DNA of 36,862 bases from Cyanobacteria bacterium RM1_2_2 (GCA_012033495.1 JAAUQT010000030.1:1-36862); one strand, 5' to 3'; counted from the stretch's first letter, positions 1-8,302 are shown. A program made the numbers and translations. Notes: a model not told the origin generated them from the sequence alone.

Positions 1-136
1 TAATCTCGCTCAAGCAGAGGCTTCGTGAACGCTTTCGACGTTGCAGCCCATTGCCAAGCAGTTGACGTTCCCATTGAGGTTCAAAGGTGCGGCAAAAGTC
101 ATCGACGGAGCAGAACAGGTCTTCTAAACTAAACAT
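1..136 (-). mobile_element. IS982-family transposase, N-terminal part (cut by window edge)
   Basis: Reading the minus strand from the ATG at 134-136 gives about 45 residues beginning MFSLEDLFCSVDDFC and running through FEPQW, an arginine/lysine-rich stretch and CLSEI to the window edge. This resembles the start of IS982-family transposases, which open with an LxxLFCxVDDFC-like helix and reach an LSEI motif before the catalytic DDE core. The catalytic part lies outside the window, so activity cannot be judged. About 75 bases upstream of the start, the sequence 190-209 (cttatcccgaactgacgt on the plus strand) is a plausible outer terminal repeat. It abuts an IS630-type coding remnant, which suggests this element inserted into the older one. 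Family assignment is from remembered motif similarity. Confidence 0.6.
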
Positions 137-189
137 GGGGCAGTAGATGGATGAGAAATCACTACTTTCAGCCTATCTGCTTTGCCCCT

Positions 190-210
190 CTCTTATCCCG
201 AACTGACGTG
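190..210. repeat. Probable IS982 terminal repeat / insertion junction
   Basis: The boundary between the minus-strand IS982-type element and the plus-strand IS630-type coding remnant falls here. The IS630 reading frame is recognisable immediately to the right (from about 208) and not to the left. The partner terminal repeat is outside the window, so the exact end and any target-site duplication cannot be confirmed. Confidence 0.4.
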
Positions 211-537
211 ATTTTAGTGTCTGACCAGTTAAACATTCATTGAGTTGCCTCCTTGTATGAAGCGTTTCCCCCAGCAACCGCCCGTCGCTTAGCCACTCGT
301 TTGGACATTCATCACACACCGAAGCATGGAAGTTGGCTCAATATCGCTGAAAACGAGCTATCGGCATTGACTCGACAATGCTTAGACAGGCGAATTCCAG
401 ACCGAGAAACGTTAGAGCAAGAAACAACTGCTTGGTATCAGCAACGGAATCAATCACAAAAGTCAGTGGATTGGCAATTCACAACAGCAGATGCTCGTAT
501 TCGGCTCAAGCGTCTTTACCCACAAATAGATGATTGA
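208..537 (+). pseudogene. IS630-family transposase remnant (C-terminal part with in-frame stop)
   Basis: The frame starting at 208 reads VILVSDQLNIH, then a TGA stop at 241-243, then continues in the same frame as VASLYEAFPPATARRLATRLDIHHTPKHGSWLNIAENELS and on to the stop at 535-537. IS630/Tc1-like DDE transposases carry the second catalytic Asp in a (V)xDNxxxH motif and the catalytic Glu in HGSWLNxxExxLS. Both regions are present, but the Asp-Asn pair reads Asp-Gln and a stop replaces the residue after the His. The N-terminal two thirds are missing; the left edge coincides with the probable IS982 terminus near 209. An open frame from a TTG at 253 exists but should be a non-functional fragment. 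Confidence 0.75.
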
Positions 538-620
538 CAGCCCCTAGTCTGTTTTGGAGGCAGGCGCGCTCAAGCGGATGCGGCCAGCGTTTGACCCTGA
601 ATGGATAACGCGCCCCAGCG
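536..620 (+). repeat. Interspersed repeat A, copy 1
   Basis: About 85 bases starting gacagcccctag at the IS630 stop codon match, in opposite orientation and with roughly 80% identity by eye, the sequence at 8178-8265. Shared blocks are gacagcccctag, ctgtttt, gcggatgcggc and tttgaccctgaat. Copy 1 begins exactly at the end of the transposase remnant, so the repeat could derive from an IS630 end or be a MITE mobilised by it. That origin is inference. Confidence 0.7.
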
Positions 621-746
621 TCGAGGCAGGTTGAGCGGAGTTAGTAGACTTTTGCAGCAAGCAACACCGCATTTCGACGGTTCAGCATTTTGGTTGACCT
701 CATCCTTCTATAATGTTGATGCCGTCTGCTTCTAACATGCGCTTCA

Positions 747-2072
747 ATGACCTCAAAACCCAAGATTATCGTTTTGGATGATGATCCAACTGGCTCGCAA
801 ACTGTTCATAGCTGCCTGCTATTGATGAAGTGGGACGTAGCAACCCTACGGTTAGGGCTAGCCGATCCATCTCCGATTTTCTTTGTGTTGACCAACACAC
901 GAGCGATGACGCCAGAAAGGGCATTGGCGACGATGCAGCAAGTGTGCCAGAACTTAAAGCAGGCAATTGAGGCAGAAGGCATTCAGGATTTTTTGGTGGT
1001 GAGCCGTTCTGATTCGACGCTACGCGGTCACTATCCGGTAGAGACAGACGCAATTGCTGCCGTGTTGGGTTCGTTTGACGCTCACTTTCTCACCCCTGCT
1101 TTTTTTGAAGGGGGGCGCTTCACACGAGATAGCATTCATTACCTAGTCATCAACGGTGTGCCGACGCCCGTTCACGAAACTGAATTTGCGCGAGATTCGG
1201 TGTTTGGCTATCAGCACAGCTATTTGCCCGATTACGTAGAAGAGAAAACGCAGGGACGGATTACTGCCGATCAGGTGGAGCGGTTTTTGTTAGCCGACAT
1301 TCGGGCCGGAGTGTTACCGCGTTTAATGCAACTACACGACAATCAGTGTGGGGTCGTTGATGCAGAAACGCAAATCGATCTGAACCAGTTTGCAGCAGAT
1401 GTGCTGACAGCATCGAGTCAGGGTAAGCGGTTTCTGTTCCGCAGTGCCGCCAGTCTGTTGACCGCTTTAGCCGCCTTGCCACCTCAGCCTGTGGCTCCTG
1501 AAGCGATGGCTCGCTACACCCGCAACGGACAACCTGGAGCCATCATTGTCGGGTCGCACGTTAGGAAAACTACCGAACAGCTTGAAGAGTTGCTGAAAAC
1601 TGAAGGCATTGAAGCCATTGAAGTCGATGTGGTGCATCTGCTAGAAGACTCGGCGGCTCAGCGCTCCCAGCTTTTGCAACAAACGCTCAATCGGGTGCGT
1701 ACAGCGCATAGAGCAGGCAAAACGCCCGTGGTTTTCACCAGTCGGCAAGAGCTTACCTTTGAGAATGTCCAAACTCGTCTCGACTTTGGTGTGGCGGTCT
1801 CGACGCTGCTGATGGACATCGTGCAGGGATTGCCTACCGACATTGGTTTTTTGATTAGCAAAGGTGGAATTACTTCCAACGATACCCTCAGCACCGGGCT
1901 GGCACTCACCGCCGCTCGCCTGTTAGGGCAAATTCTGCCGGGAGTTTCAGCCGTGCGCACCCCTACCGACCATCCGCAATTTCCTGACCTACCCGTGGTG
2001 CTGTTTCCCGGTAATGTGGGCGATCAGATGGCGCTGGCTGCCGTTTATCAGCGATTGAGCAGCAAAGGGTAG
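747..2072 (+). CDS. Four-carbon acid sugar kinase family protein (DUF1537)
   Basis: This 441-residue protein opens with KIIVLDDDPTGSQTVH (residues 6-21), the hallmark of the four-carbon acid sugar kinase N-terminal domain (DUF1537, OtnK/DtnK family). A second conserved stretch, VVSRSDSTLRGHYP, lies near residue 84. The C-terminal nucleotide-binding half contains GAIIVGSHVRKTTEQ, LISKGGITSND and VVLFPGNVGD, which match the SxxGGxTxxD and G(N)xG patterns of the family. Characterised members phosphorylate acid sugars such as D-erythronate, L-threonate or 2-oxo-tetronate. The partner aldolase and isomerase genes of those pathways are not next door, so the substrate here is unknown. Length is normal and the frame intact. 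No clear ribosome-binding site precedes the ATG at 747. It stands alone on the plus strand between IS debris and a convergent DUF1499 gene. Confidence 0.85.
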   Translation: MTSKPKIIVLDDDPTGSQTVHSCLLLMKWDVATLRLGLADPSPIFFVLTNTRAMTPERALATMQQVCQNLKQAIEAEGIQDFLVVSRSDSTLRGHYPVETDAIAAVLGSFDAHFLTPAFFEGGRFTRDSIHYLVINGVPTPVHETEFARDSVFGYQHSYLPDYVEEKTQGRITADQVERFLLADIRAGVLPRLMQLHDNQCGVVDAETQIDLNQFAADVLTASSQGKRFLFRSAASLLTALAALPPQPVAPEAMARYTRNGQPGAIIVGSHVRKTTEQLEELLKTEGIEAIEVDVVHLLEDSAAQRSQLLQQTLNRVRTAHRAGKTPVVFTSRQELTFENVQTRLDFGVAVSTLLMDIVQGLPTDIGFLISKGGITSNDTLSTGLALTAARLLGQILPGVSAVRTPTDHPQFPDLPVVLFPGNVGDQMALAAVYQRLSSKG

Positions 2073-2263
2073 GAGATTAACCTTGATGTAGGTTGTGAAA
2101 GATATAGGTTGTGAAATTTAGCCATTTAGATCCCCAAAATCTCAAAGATTCCAGGGATCTTGCGTTCATGAATGATCTGGCAGCTTTTTTAAAGGGGCTA
2201 GGGAGATCAGCAGGAGCTTGAAACCTAGAAAACCGTTTCTAGACCTCCTCTAAGAAGCAGAGC
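2073..2263. other. Intergenic region between convergent genes, with degenerate repeats
   Basis: This gap holds a short direct repeat (taggttgtgaaa twice, about 2088-2117) and a degenerate stretch (gatccccaaaat ... aaaggggctagggagatc) that recalls the gatcccc/aaaaaggggg blocks at 6800-6860, 12985-13035 and 20200-20285. No gene or strong terminator is visible. Confidence 0.4.
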
Positions 2264-2869
2264 CTAACTTTCTGCTTCGGCTAGCTTGGCTCGAATTGCT
2301 TCGACTCGCTTGCGGTTGACGCCCAAATCGGATTGACCTAAACGAGAAGCAGACCGCACCTGAAATTGTCCCGGCGTGCTGGAATCGAGGTAAAACTCGA
2401 CGTCATCCACATAGCCCATCAGAGCGCTGGTAAATTCGGCATAGAGGTAGTCGCCTGTCTCGCTGATAATCTTGGTTCGATCCATACTTTCAATCACCGA
2501 CTTTAGCTTAGCCATTGCATCAGCAGGGGGCAACTTGTAGGCAATGGGGGCAATGTAGTGTTCAGCATCAGCACTAGCCGCCTGACTACACACGCAGTTT
2601 GGGGTATTTGGACAAGCTGTTAGCTTTCCTGCTTTGACTCCCAAATTGGTCGGCTGTTTACCCGAAAACGAAAACAACGGTTTACTTCCCATGGCGATTT
2701 TAATGATAGGTGCAGGAGAGAATGTAGTAGACAAAGAGGCAGGAGCAGTCACAGGAGCAATCGTAGGAGCAATCGACCGGGGGGCAGCGGCAACCGGCAG
2801 CGCCGCACTCAACCCAATCAATCCGGTTAGCAACAAAGCAACAAGATAGGAAAAACCTGACTGAACCAT
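2264..2869 (-). CDS. DUF1499 family protein with signal peptide
   Basis: The 201-residue product begins with a signal-peptide-like segment (MVQSGFSYLVALLLTGLIGLSAALPVAAA), followed by a Pro/Ala/Thr-rich linker. From about residue 75 comes a DUF1499 domain: LTACPNTPNCVCSQA, then AMAKLKSVIESM, SETGDYLYAEFTSALMGYVDDVEFYLD and FQVRSASRLGQSDLGVNRKRVE. DUF1499 is widespread in cyanobacteria and chloroplasts, and its biochemical role is not established. The N-terminus suggests export or membrane attachment in the thylakoid or plasma membrane, with the domain outside the cytoplasm. The ATG start is clear and length is typical. It lies 75 bases upstream (in coordinates below) of the VOC gene on the same strand, so the two may be co-transcribed. 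Confidence 0.8.
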   Translation of the reverse strand: MVQSGFSYLVALLLTGLIGLSAALPVAAAPRSIAPTIAPVTAPASLSTTFSPAPIIKIAMGSKPLFSFSGKQPTNLGVKAGKLTACPNTPNCVCSQAASADAEHYIAPIAYKLPPADAMAKLKSVIESMDRTKIISETGDYLYAEFTSALMGYVDDVEFYLDSSTPGQFQVRSASRLGQSDLGVNRKRVEAIRAKLAEAES

Positions 2870-2943
2870 GAGTGTCTCTACCTTTACATTACGTTACTAA
2901 GTATCGCTGGTTTTGCCAGCCACGAGATGACCTTTCTCTCGAT

Positions 2944-3312
2944 TCAAGCATTTTCGTGCAAAATTAGGCGGTTTCCGACCGGATCATAGAGATAAACTTC
3001 TTGACCGTGAGAAGCCGTCATGATGGCACTAGCAGGAGAATGCCCTATCGCTTTCAAGTGTGCAATGGCTACCTCCAGCGAACTGACTTCTACACACAGG
3101 CTCATGCTGCCCGCCGCGCCGGTAAACTGATTTTGCTGATCTGCTTTGGGCTGAAAAATGCCCAGCCGCAGCCCTGTCAAGTGAAATTCTGCATAAACCT
3201 GGGGAATGTTAACCGCTGGCTTTTGATCAAATAAAGCCGTGTAGAAGGGAATGAGGGGTGCTTCCTTCCCATCGGCAAGCGCAACAAACACTGTAATCGC
3301 ATTTAAACTCAT
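2944..3312 (-). CDS. VOC superfamily (glyoxalase/bleomycin-resistance fold) protein
   Basis: This 122-residue protein starts MSLNAITVFVALAD and shows the paired beta-alpha-beta-beta-beta layout of vicinal oxygen chelate proteins: IPFYTALFDQKPAVNIPQVYAEFHLTGLRLGIFQPK in the first half and MSLCVEVSSLEVAIAHLKAIGH plus GQEVYLYDPVGNRLILHE in the second. The C-terminal YDPxGNRLxLHE is the usual final strand carrying a metal-ligand glutamate. Members include glyoxalase I, dioxygenases and antibiotic-binding proteins, and the substrate cannot be told from sequence. An in-frame TTG at 3324 would add four residues; the ATG at 3312 is preferred because the fold begins there. The neighbour at 3572 is divergently oriented. 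Confidence 0.75.
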   Translation of the reverse strand: MSLNAITVFVALADGKEAPLIPFYTALFDQKPAVNIPQVYAEFHLTGLRLGIFQPKADQQNQFTGAAGSMSLCVEVSSLEVAIAHLKAIGHSPASAIMTASHGQEVYLYDPVGNRLILHENA

Positions 3313-3571
3313 TCCATTAGCCAAGCCATTCGATAAGCAATACGATACACCTCAAGACAGAATCACGGTTCTGAAATTTGAGAGCAATGCCGAATTGAAG
3401 CCCCTGTTCGGCGTTCCGCGAGACGACACGAGCCGCTGGGCGCTCACGCCAAACCCAAAATGGCAGATTGCTTCTACTGAGCAGTGAGTAAACTGAAAAA
3501 CTGGAGGTTTCATGTCGCGTTAGATAGGTCGATGAGCCATCACACCCTCCACCCCTTTCCCAAAAATTCCT

Positions 3572-4333
3572 ATGAAACACTTATCCATTTTCTTGACGCT
3601 GATCAGTTTTAGTTTAATGGGGCTGCTGCTGACGAGTTGCCAGCCCTCAGTTCTGAGCGAAACCTCAACTGCACCCTATCAGCAGCGCTCATTCCACAAC
3701 CCAGATGGCATCGGCAAGTTTTATTTAGGGCGCGAGATCGCTCAAGTGATGGGGCATGAAGGGGCAATGTGGCTAGAACGACCCAGCCGCAGCCTGGAAG
3801 AACAGCCCAACACAGTGATTGATGCATTAAATCTGACCCCGACTGATGTCGTTGCTGATGTGGGGGCAGGCACAGGTTATTTTAGTTTTCGGATAAGCCG
3901 CCGGGTTCCGCAGGGCAAAGTGTTTGCAGTAGACGTTCAGCCTGAAATGATCGACATTCTCAACTTTTTGAAGCAGGAAAACCAGACCGAAAACCTGGAA
4001 CCTGTTTTGGGCAGCGAAACTGATCCAGGTCTGCCAGAAAGCACAGTCGATTTGGCGCTGATGGTGGATGCTTATCACGAGTTCGCCTATCCGCAAGAGA
4101 TGATGCAAGGGATCCTGAAAGCGCTGAAACCTGGCGGCAGAGTCGTGTTGGTTGAATATCGGGGCGAAAATCCGCTGGTGCTGATCAAAGGGCTGCACAA
4201 AATGACGCAACGACAAGTTCGTAAAGAAATGCAGACGGTGGGGCTGGTCTGGCAAGAAACCCAAAATTTCCTACCGCAGCAGCATGTGATGATTTTTCAA
4301 AAACCGGTTGAGGGCAAAACATTCGGTACATAA
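3572..4333 (+). CDS. Class I SAM-dependent methyltransferase with lipoprotein signal
   Basis: The 253-residue protein starts with a lysine, a hydrophobic stretch and a good lipobox, LTSC (Cys23), so it looks like an exported lipoprotein. After a linker, residues 41-75 (FHNPDGIGKFYLGREIAQVMGHEGAMWLER region) lead into a Rossmann methyltransferase: motif I DVGAGTG at 96-102, the acidic ribose-binding residue at Asp121 in VFAVDVQPEM, motif IV around LALMVDAYHEF, and post-motif LKALKPGGRVVLVEY. SAM is cytoplasmic, so an exported SAM enzyme is odd. Either SAM or substrate reaches it, it stays in the membrane facing inward, or the domain has another use. The substrate is unknown. It converges on the frameshifted PEP synthase-like gene. 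Confidence 0.8.
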   Translation: MKHLSIFLTLISFSLMGLLLTSCQPSVLSETSTAPYQQRSFHNPDGIGKFYLGREIAQVMGHEGAMWLERPSRSLEEQPNTVIDALNLTPTDVVADVGAGTGYFSFRISRRVPQGKVFAVDVQPEMIDILNFLKQENQTENLEPVLGSETDPGLPESTVDLALMVDAYHEFAYPQEMMQGILKALKPGGRVVLVEYRGENPLVLIKGLHKMTQRQVRKEMQTVGLVWQETQNFLPQQHVMIFQKPVEGKTFGT

Positions 4334-4372
4334 TTTCTGCCCCTAGCTAAATTCTGTCTGAATGCTTCGCCC

Positions 4373-4768
4373 CTACAGCAATATTTGGTCAACTGCCTCC
4401 CATTCGTTGGGTTCTACTGAAATGGCGGTGATGCCCCACTCAATTAAGCGACGAACAAAATCAGGGTGGCGGTTGAGCGCTTGTCCGCAAATGTTACAAG
4501 AAATGTCAAGCTGTCGAGCCGTTTGAACAAGCTGCTGAATAGCCCGGACAACCGCAGGATGATAGGGATTAAATGCTGCCGCCATGCGAGGATGATCGCG
4601 GTCAACTCCTAACAGCAGTTGGGTGAGATCATTTGTGCCAATTGTGATTCCCTGCACTCCGGCTGCCACATAGTCAGAAAGCAACATCAGCACCGAAGGC
4701 ACTTCTGCCATGATCCAAAGCTGGAATTCTGGATCTTCAGTCAAGCCTGCCTCTTGAACTTGCTGCCG
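4373..4768 (-). pseudogene. PEP synthase-like protein, C-terminal TIM-barrel part (downstream of frameshift)
   Basis: This frame holds the last ~130 residues of the PEP-utilising enzyme whose first 650 residues lie at 4769-6726. It contains the conserved barrel signatures WIMAEVPSVLML, GITIGTNDLTQLLLGVDRDHP and ISCNICGQALNRHPDFVRRLIEWGITAISVEP. The Cys in NICGQ corresponds to the active-site cysteine of PEP synthase and PPDK. The continuation QQVQEAGLTEDPEF can be read in this frame across the break. Taken alone the piece would be non-functional. Restoring one base near 4766-4769 joins it cleanly to the upstream part, giving a protein of about 784 residues, close to the usual PEP synthase length. 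Confidence 0.75.
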
Positions 4769-6726
4769 ACAAAAATAAATTCTTCGACCGTGCGCACAAA
4801 CGGTAAGACAAGCCGCAAATTGTGATAGCCCTGCTGCTGCAATTGTTTCAGCGCGGCTAGCTCAGTTTGGAACCAGCTTGGATCAACCTGATAGCTGAAG
4901 CTGCCGCGTACCCCCAGCATAGTATTTGACTTAGATTCAACAGGTTCTCCTGCAAATTCGTGCGAGCGCAAATCTAGGGATCGGTAAAATACAGGACGCG
5001 GTGTAAAAGCTCTGACAAACGGCAGAATCCGCTCGCTGATTTGTGTGGCTGCGCTTCTATAGTCAGATTTGAGCCAGCTTAAGGGATGAGTCTGCCCAAA
5101 TAGTTCCAGCAACAGCAGTTCCGACCGCAGTAACCCGATGCCATTAAGGGGAGCCGCAGCAATCTGTGCTAATCGAGTAGGCTGGCTTAAAGTCACCAGT
5201 AGCAGCGCTTTGCGGGAACTGTTGGGTCGCTTAATTTCTGGCGGCACAGAAGGTGCTGTTTCTACTGACTGCCAGTGATGGAGGGTGTCACCATAGTAGA
5301 CAGTCCCATGATCGCCATCAATTGCAATGGGGTCGCCGGTTTGGATCAGCCGCGTAATTTGAGCAACGCCGACGATGGCAGGAATCCCCAACTCTCGTGC
5401 CAAAATTGCCGCATGGCTCGTCATGCCGCCTTGTTCCGTAATTAGCCCTGCGGCTTGGCGGAGTCCGATGACTTGCTCTGGAGTCACCCCTGAAGCTACC
5501 ACAATGACTCCGGCAGGCACCGTAGAGAGGTCAGCGTTTTGATCGAGTAGCCAAGCAGCAGCAACGGCTCGTCCTGGAGCAGCAGCTAAGCCAGTCTGAA
5601 GATGGGCGGCATTGGCTAGAAGAGGTGTTCTAGTGACGCTGATTTCGGTCGGGGGAAGAACTTGCGTGGCTGAGCCAACTTGCGTGGCTGAGCCAAACAG
5701 CGGTGTGAGTTGGGTGAAATGAAACACTGGCAGAGACTGAGTGGCGTCGTCGGTTGAGCGAGCCAACGTCCATGCGAGTTTGAGTGGCAGGTTCAACTCG
5801 GTTTGGATCTGCCGTCCTAGCTGGGCAAGCTGCTGGAATTGTTCGGTCGTCAAAACGGGCTGAGCCTGCCGATCCGCTTCCACGAGGTTGAGGCTAAGAC
5901 AAGGCTGGGCGCTGGTGAGCCAAGTTGATAAAGCTGAATGATGGCTGAATTTAGAGGCAGCAATGGAAGCCGCAGCAATTTGATAAGCGTGGGTTTTTCG
6001 TCCGACCTGCTGCTGCTGCCCACCTGACTGCAAGTTAAGGGAATAGCGATCGGCGATATTATCTCCTTGCAGCCCATAGCCCAACCCCCAAACTGCCTGA
6101 ACCTGTAGAGACTCTTTATTCACGAGCAGTTCACCTGCTGCCAGCACCGAGTCAATGGGCTGCACCAACACCGCAAACTGAATGTGCTGAAGCTGAATGC
6201 CTAAATGCTGCCAGTAAAACAAGCTTCTGGCTCGAAATAGCTCTGCCCAAATTTGTTTCAACCCTTGCGCTAACGTCCCTCGTTCAAGGCGGCATATTTG
6301 TGACTGAAACAGCCCCGTTGTTCTGCTGCTCACGGTCGGATCTAGCCCAGACTGCAAGCAAAACGACGGGCGCAAAATCACGGCTGCGGGGTGCCACGGC
6401 TGAATCTGACGCTGTAGGCGGTCTAGAAGCGCATCTGGCAGCGGTGTCTCCAAAATTGCCTGCCGGATCTCCTGAGCCACCGCTTGAAGCTGGCGCGGGT
6501 TGTTGGTGTCTACATAAAGGGACGAGTGCGGCAAATCAGCAAACATTTGCCCTGACCAATTCACTCGGGCCAAAAAATCTTGGAAGGTGGAAACAGGAAT
6601 GACAAACCCCGGAAATGTTGGAAATCCTCGTTGCACCAACAGGCTCAGGTAGAATGCCTTGTCGCCAACTGCACTGCGCTGAGACGATTGAATCTGGTCG
6701 AGCCAGTAAATTTCATCCACGACCAT
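4741..6726 (-). CDS. PEP synthase/PPDK-like enzyme, N-terminal and swivelling domains (frameshifted gene)
   Basis: The 661-residue frame reads, in order: a PEP/pyruvate-binding (PPDK_N) domain (about 1-345), a swivelling phosphohistidine domain (about 380-480) and the start of the PEP-binding TIM barrel (from about 510). The catalytic-histidine motif GGMTSHAAILARELGIP is intact with His438. The ATP-grasp half is divergent: the usual GGKxxxL is GDKAFYL, and the usual RSSxxxEDxxxxSFAGQ loop is hardly recognisable in the 115-145 region. Family members interconvert pyruvate and PEP, but the weakened ATP-binding half makes the exact reaction uncertain. After EEFIFV the frame goes GSKFKRQA and stops; one extra base would give V-RQQVQEAGLTEDPEF and continue into the next frame. 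Most likely a one-base error or a recent mutation. Confidence 0.75.
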   Translation of the reverse strand: MVVDEIYWLDQIQSSQRSAVGDKAFYLSLLVQRGFPTFPGFVIPVSTFQDFLARVNWSGQMFADLPHSSLYVDTNNPRQLQAVAQEIRQAILETPLPDALLDRLQRQIQPWHPAAVILRPSFCLQSGLDPTVSSRTTGLFQSQICRLERGTLAQGLKQIWAELFRARSLFYWQHLGIQLQHIQFAVLVQPIDSVLAAGELLVNKESLQVQAVWGLGYGLQGDNIADRYSLNLQSGGQQQQVGRKTHAYQIAAASIAASKFSHHSALSTWLTSAQPCLSLNLVEADRQAQPVLTTEQFQQLAQLGRQIQTELNLPLKLAWTLARSTDDATQSLPVFHFTQLTPLFGSATQVGSATQVLPPTEISVTRTPLLANAAHLQTGLAAAPGRAVAAAWLLDQNADLSTVPAGVIVVASGVTPEQVIGLRQAAGLITEQGGMTSHAAILARELGIPAIVGVAQITRLIQTGDPIAIDGDHGTVYYGDTLHHWQSVETAPSVPPEIKRPNSSRKALLLVTLSQPTRLAQIAAAPLNGIGLLRSELLLLELFGQTHPLSWLKSDYRSAATQISERILPFVRAFTPRPVFYRSLDLRSHEFAGEPVESKSNTMLGVRGSFSYQVDPSWFQTELAALKQLQQQGYHNLRLVLPFVRTVEEFIFVGSKFKRQA

Positions 6727-7045
6727 AAAACAGCAGAGCGGGCAAGAGAGTCAATCACAGAAATAGGTTCTTAAAAATTTGATTTCAGTTTAGGGGTTAC
6801 GCAGAGGAGATCCCCCAACCCTGCGGGAAGCCGCTTCGCATCTACAAAAAGGGGCTAGGGGGGATCGAGAGGTCAAACTCCAAGGGCGTCAGTCCTAAAG
6901 TGAATACCCGATTCGTTGCTCCAAAATGTCTGCGCTGAGGTTTCACCCACCCGCTCGTACAGTTCTGCAATCGTTAGTGTCATTTATTTGTACTCACCAT
7001 ATCAACTCAAGCTGAGGGATGCAATCGGCTGTAGGGCTGGCAAGT
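6727..7045. other. Intergenic region with interspersed repeat B
   Basis: The ~320 bases between the PEP synthase-like start and the end of tsaD hold repeat B (see 6790-6897) and a short AT-rich stretch around 6960-7010. Open frames here lack similarity to anything recognisable and run through the repeat or antisense to tsaD. No gene is supported. Confidence 0.5.
6790..6897 (+). repeat. Interspersed repeat B, copy 1
   Basis: The blocks ttacgcagaggagatc, ccctgcgggaagccgcttcgcat, acaaaaagggg and caagggcgtcagtcct occur in the same order and orientation at 12965-13110. Copy 2 has an additional ~35 bases between the last two blocks. The element appears to be modular intergenic filler of the type common in cyanobacteria; no coding capacity is seen. 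Confidence 0.7.
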
Positions 7046-8125
7046 TCAGGAAAAGGCTGGATTTTGATCCGCGAGCGGCGGCTGATTTGACTGCTGGTAA
7101 AGCTGCATCACGGCTGCTAGCGACATTCTCGACTGCACTCCTAGAGTTAACGGCGACTCGTGCCCGCGATTTAGGTGTTCGGCAGCAGCGCAGGCAATCA
7201 TGGCAGCGTTGTCGGTACAAAACTTGAGGGGCGGAAACAACACTCGTAGTCCCTTCTCTGCCGCAGCCGTTTGGAGATGCTGCCGTAAGCCGCTGTTAGC
7301 CGCCACCCCTCCCCCGACGGCAATCGTTGACAGTCCGTGATTAATTGCACAGGCGATCGTGCGTTTGGTCAGCGCTTGGGCAACGGCCGCTTGAAAGCTG
7401 GCCGCAAGGTCGGGAACAGGAATGGCATCGGCGGGTAGAGCTTGAGTGAGGCGCAGCACCGCTGTTTTGAGTCCGCTGAAGCTGGCATCATAGGGATGAT
7501 AGCCGCCTTCTGGCAGGGAGATTTTGCCTTCAGGTAGCGCGAAAGCTTTGGGGTTGCCCGTTTGAGCGAGCCGATCGATCACCGGCCCGCCTGGATAGCC
7601 TAAATTCAGCAGTCGCGCCACTTTATCAAATGCTTCTCCGGCGGCATCGTCGCGGGTTTGCCCCAAGGTTTCGTAAACGCCGCAGTCTTTGACGTGAATC
7701 AGGCTCGTGTGCCCGCCCGACACCAGCAAACACAGAAAAGGCGGCTCCAAGTCAGGCTGACTCAAATAAGAGGCGTAAATGTGCCCTTCTAGGTGATGAA
7801 TGCCCAGAAATGGCTTTTGATGCAGCAGAGCCAGGGTTTTGCCTGCCGTTAGCCCCACCAGCAGAGCGCCCACAAGTCCGGGGGCACAGGTCGCCGCTAT
7901 TCCATCAATTTCTGACCAGGTTAAGCCTGCCTGCTGCAACGCCTGCTCGATTGCCCAGTTCACCGTTTCGACATGATGCCGCGACGCCACTTCCGGCACA
8001 ACGCCGCCATAGGGCTGATGCACCTGAATTTGAGAAGACACCACATTGCTCAAGATTTGTCGATCTCGGACAATGGCGGCGGCCGTTTCATCACAGCTTG
8101 TTTCGATTGCAAGTACGGTGGACAT
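7046..8125 (-). CDS. tsaD: tRNA N6-adenosine threonylcarbamoyltransferase TsaD
   Basis: TsaD transfers the threonylcarbamoyl group from TC-AMP to A37 of ANN-decoding tRNAs, acting with TsaB and TsaE in the cytoplasm. The 359-residue protein begins [19 protein letters not shown], the classic Kae1/Gcp start, and has [16 protein letters not shown], the metal-binding HLEGH (His111 and His115), [10 protein letters not shown] and [36 protein letters not shown] and [10 protein letters not shown] close the ASKHA fold. All expected motifs and length are present, so it should be functional. It is transcribed away from psaF, with 493 bases of repeat-rich intergenic DNA between the two starts. The last ~15 residues ([12 protein letters not shown]) are variable tail. 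Confidence 0.95.
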   Translation of the reverse strand: MSTVLAIETSCDETAAAIVRDRQILSNVVSSQIQVHQPYGGVVPEVASRHHVETVNWAIEQALQQAGLTWSEIDGIAATCAPGLVGALLVGLTAGKTLALLHQKPFLGIHHLEGHIYASYLSQPDLEPPFLCLLVSGGHTSLIHVKDCGVYETLGQTRDDAAGEAFDKVARLLNLGYPGGPVIDRLAQTGNPKAFALPEGKISLPEGGYHPYDASFSGLKTAVLRLTQALPADAIPVPDLAASFQAAVAQALTKRTIACAINHGLSTIAVGGGVAANSGLRQHLQTAAAEKGLRVLFPPLKFCTDNAAMIACAAAEHLNRGHESPLTLGVQSRMSLAAVMQLYQQSNQPPLADQNPAFS

Positions 8126-8177
8126 GGGGAAGTGGATGAGTAGATAGGTGGATGAGTGGATAGATAGATAGGTGAAT

Positions 8178-8265
8178 AGGGCTAGGGTGCGTCATCTATT
8201 CAGGGTCAAATGCTTGCCGCATCCGCCGGATCGCGCCCGTTTCCTAAAACAGGCTAGGGGCTGTC
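8178..8265 (-). repeat. Interspersed repeat A, copy 2 (inverted)
   Basis: The reverse complement reads gacagcccctag, cctgtttt, gcggatgcggc and tttgaccctgaat, aligning along about 85 bases with 536-620. It has no transposase next to it, which shows the repeat can occur alone. A short related fragment (gacagcctctagcttttgaccctt) lies at about 8428-8452. Confidence 0.7.
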
Positions 8266-8302
8266 GCCTTGCCAAGGTCAGAGTTTTAGGATCGTGGATT
8301 GA

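Noticed and set aside
3251..3580. Two overlapping frames (plus, 78 codons; minus, 87 codons) between the VOC and methyltransferase genes
   Set aside because: Neither shows a recognisable domain, and both overlap a promoter-bearing gap between divergent genes.
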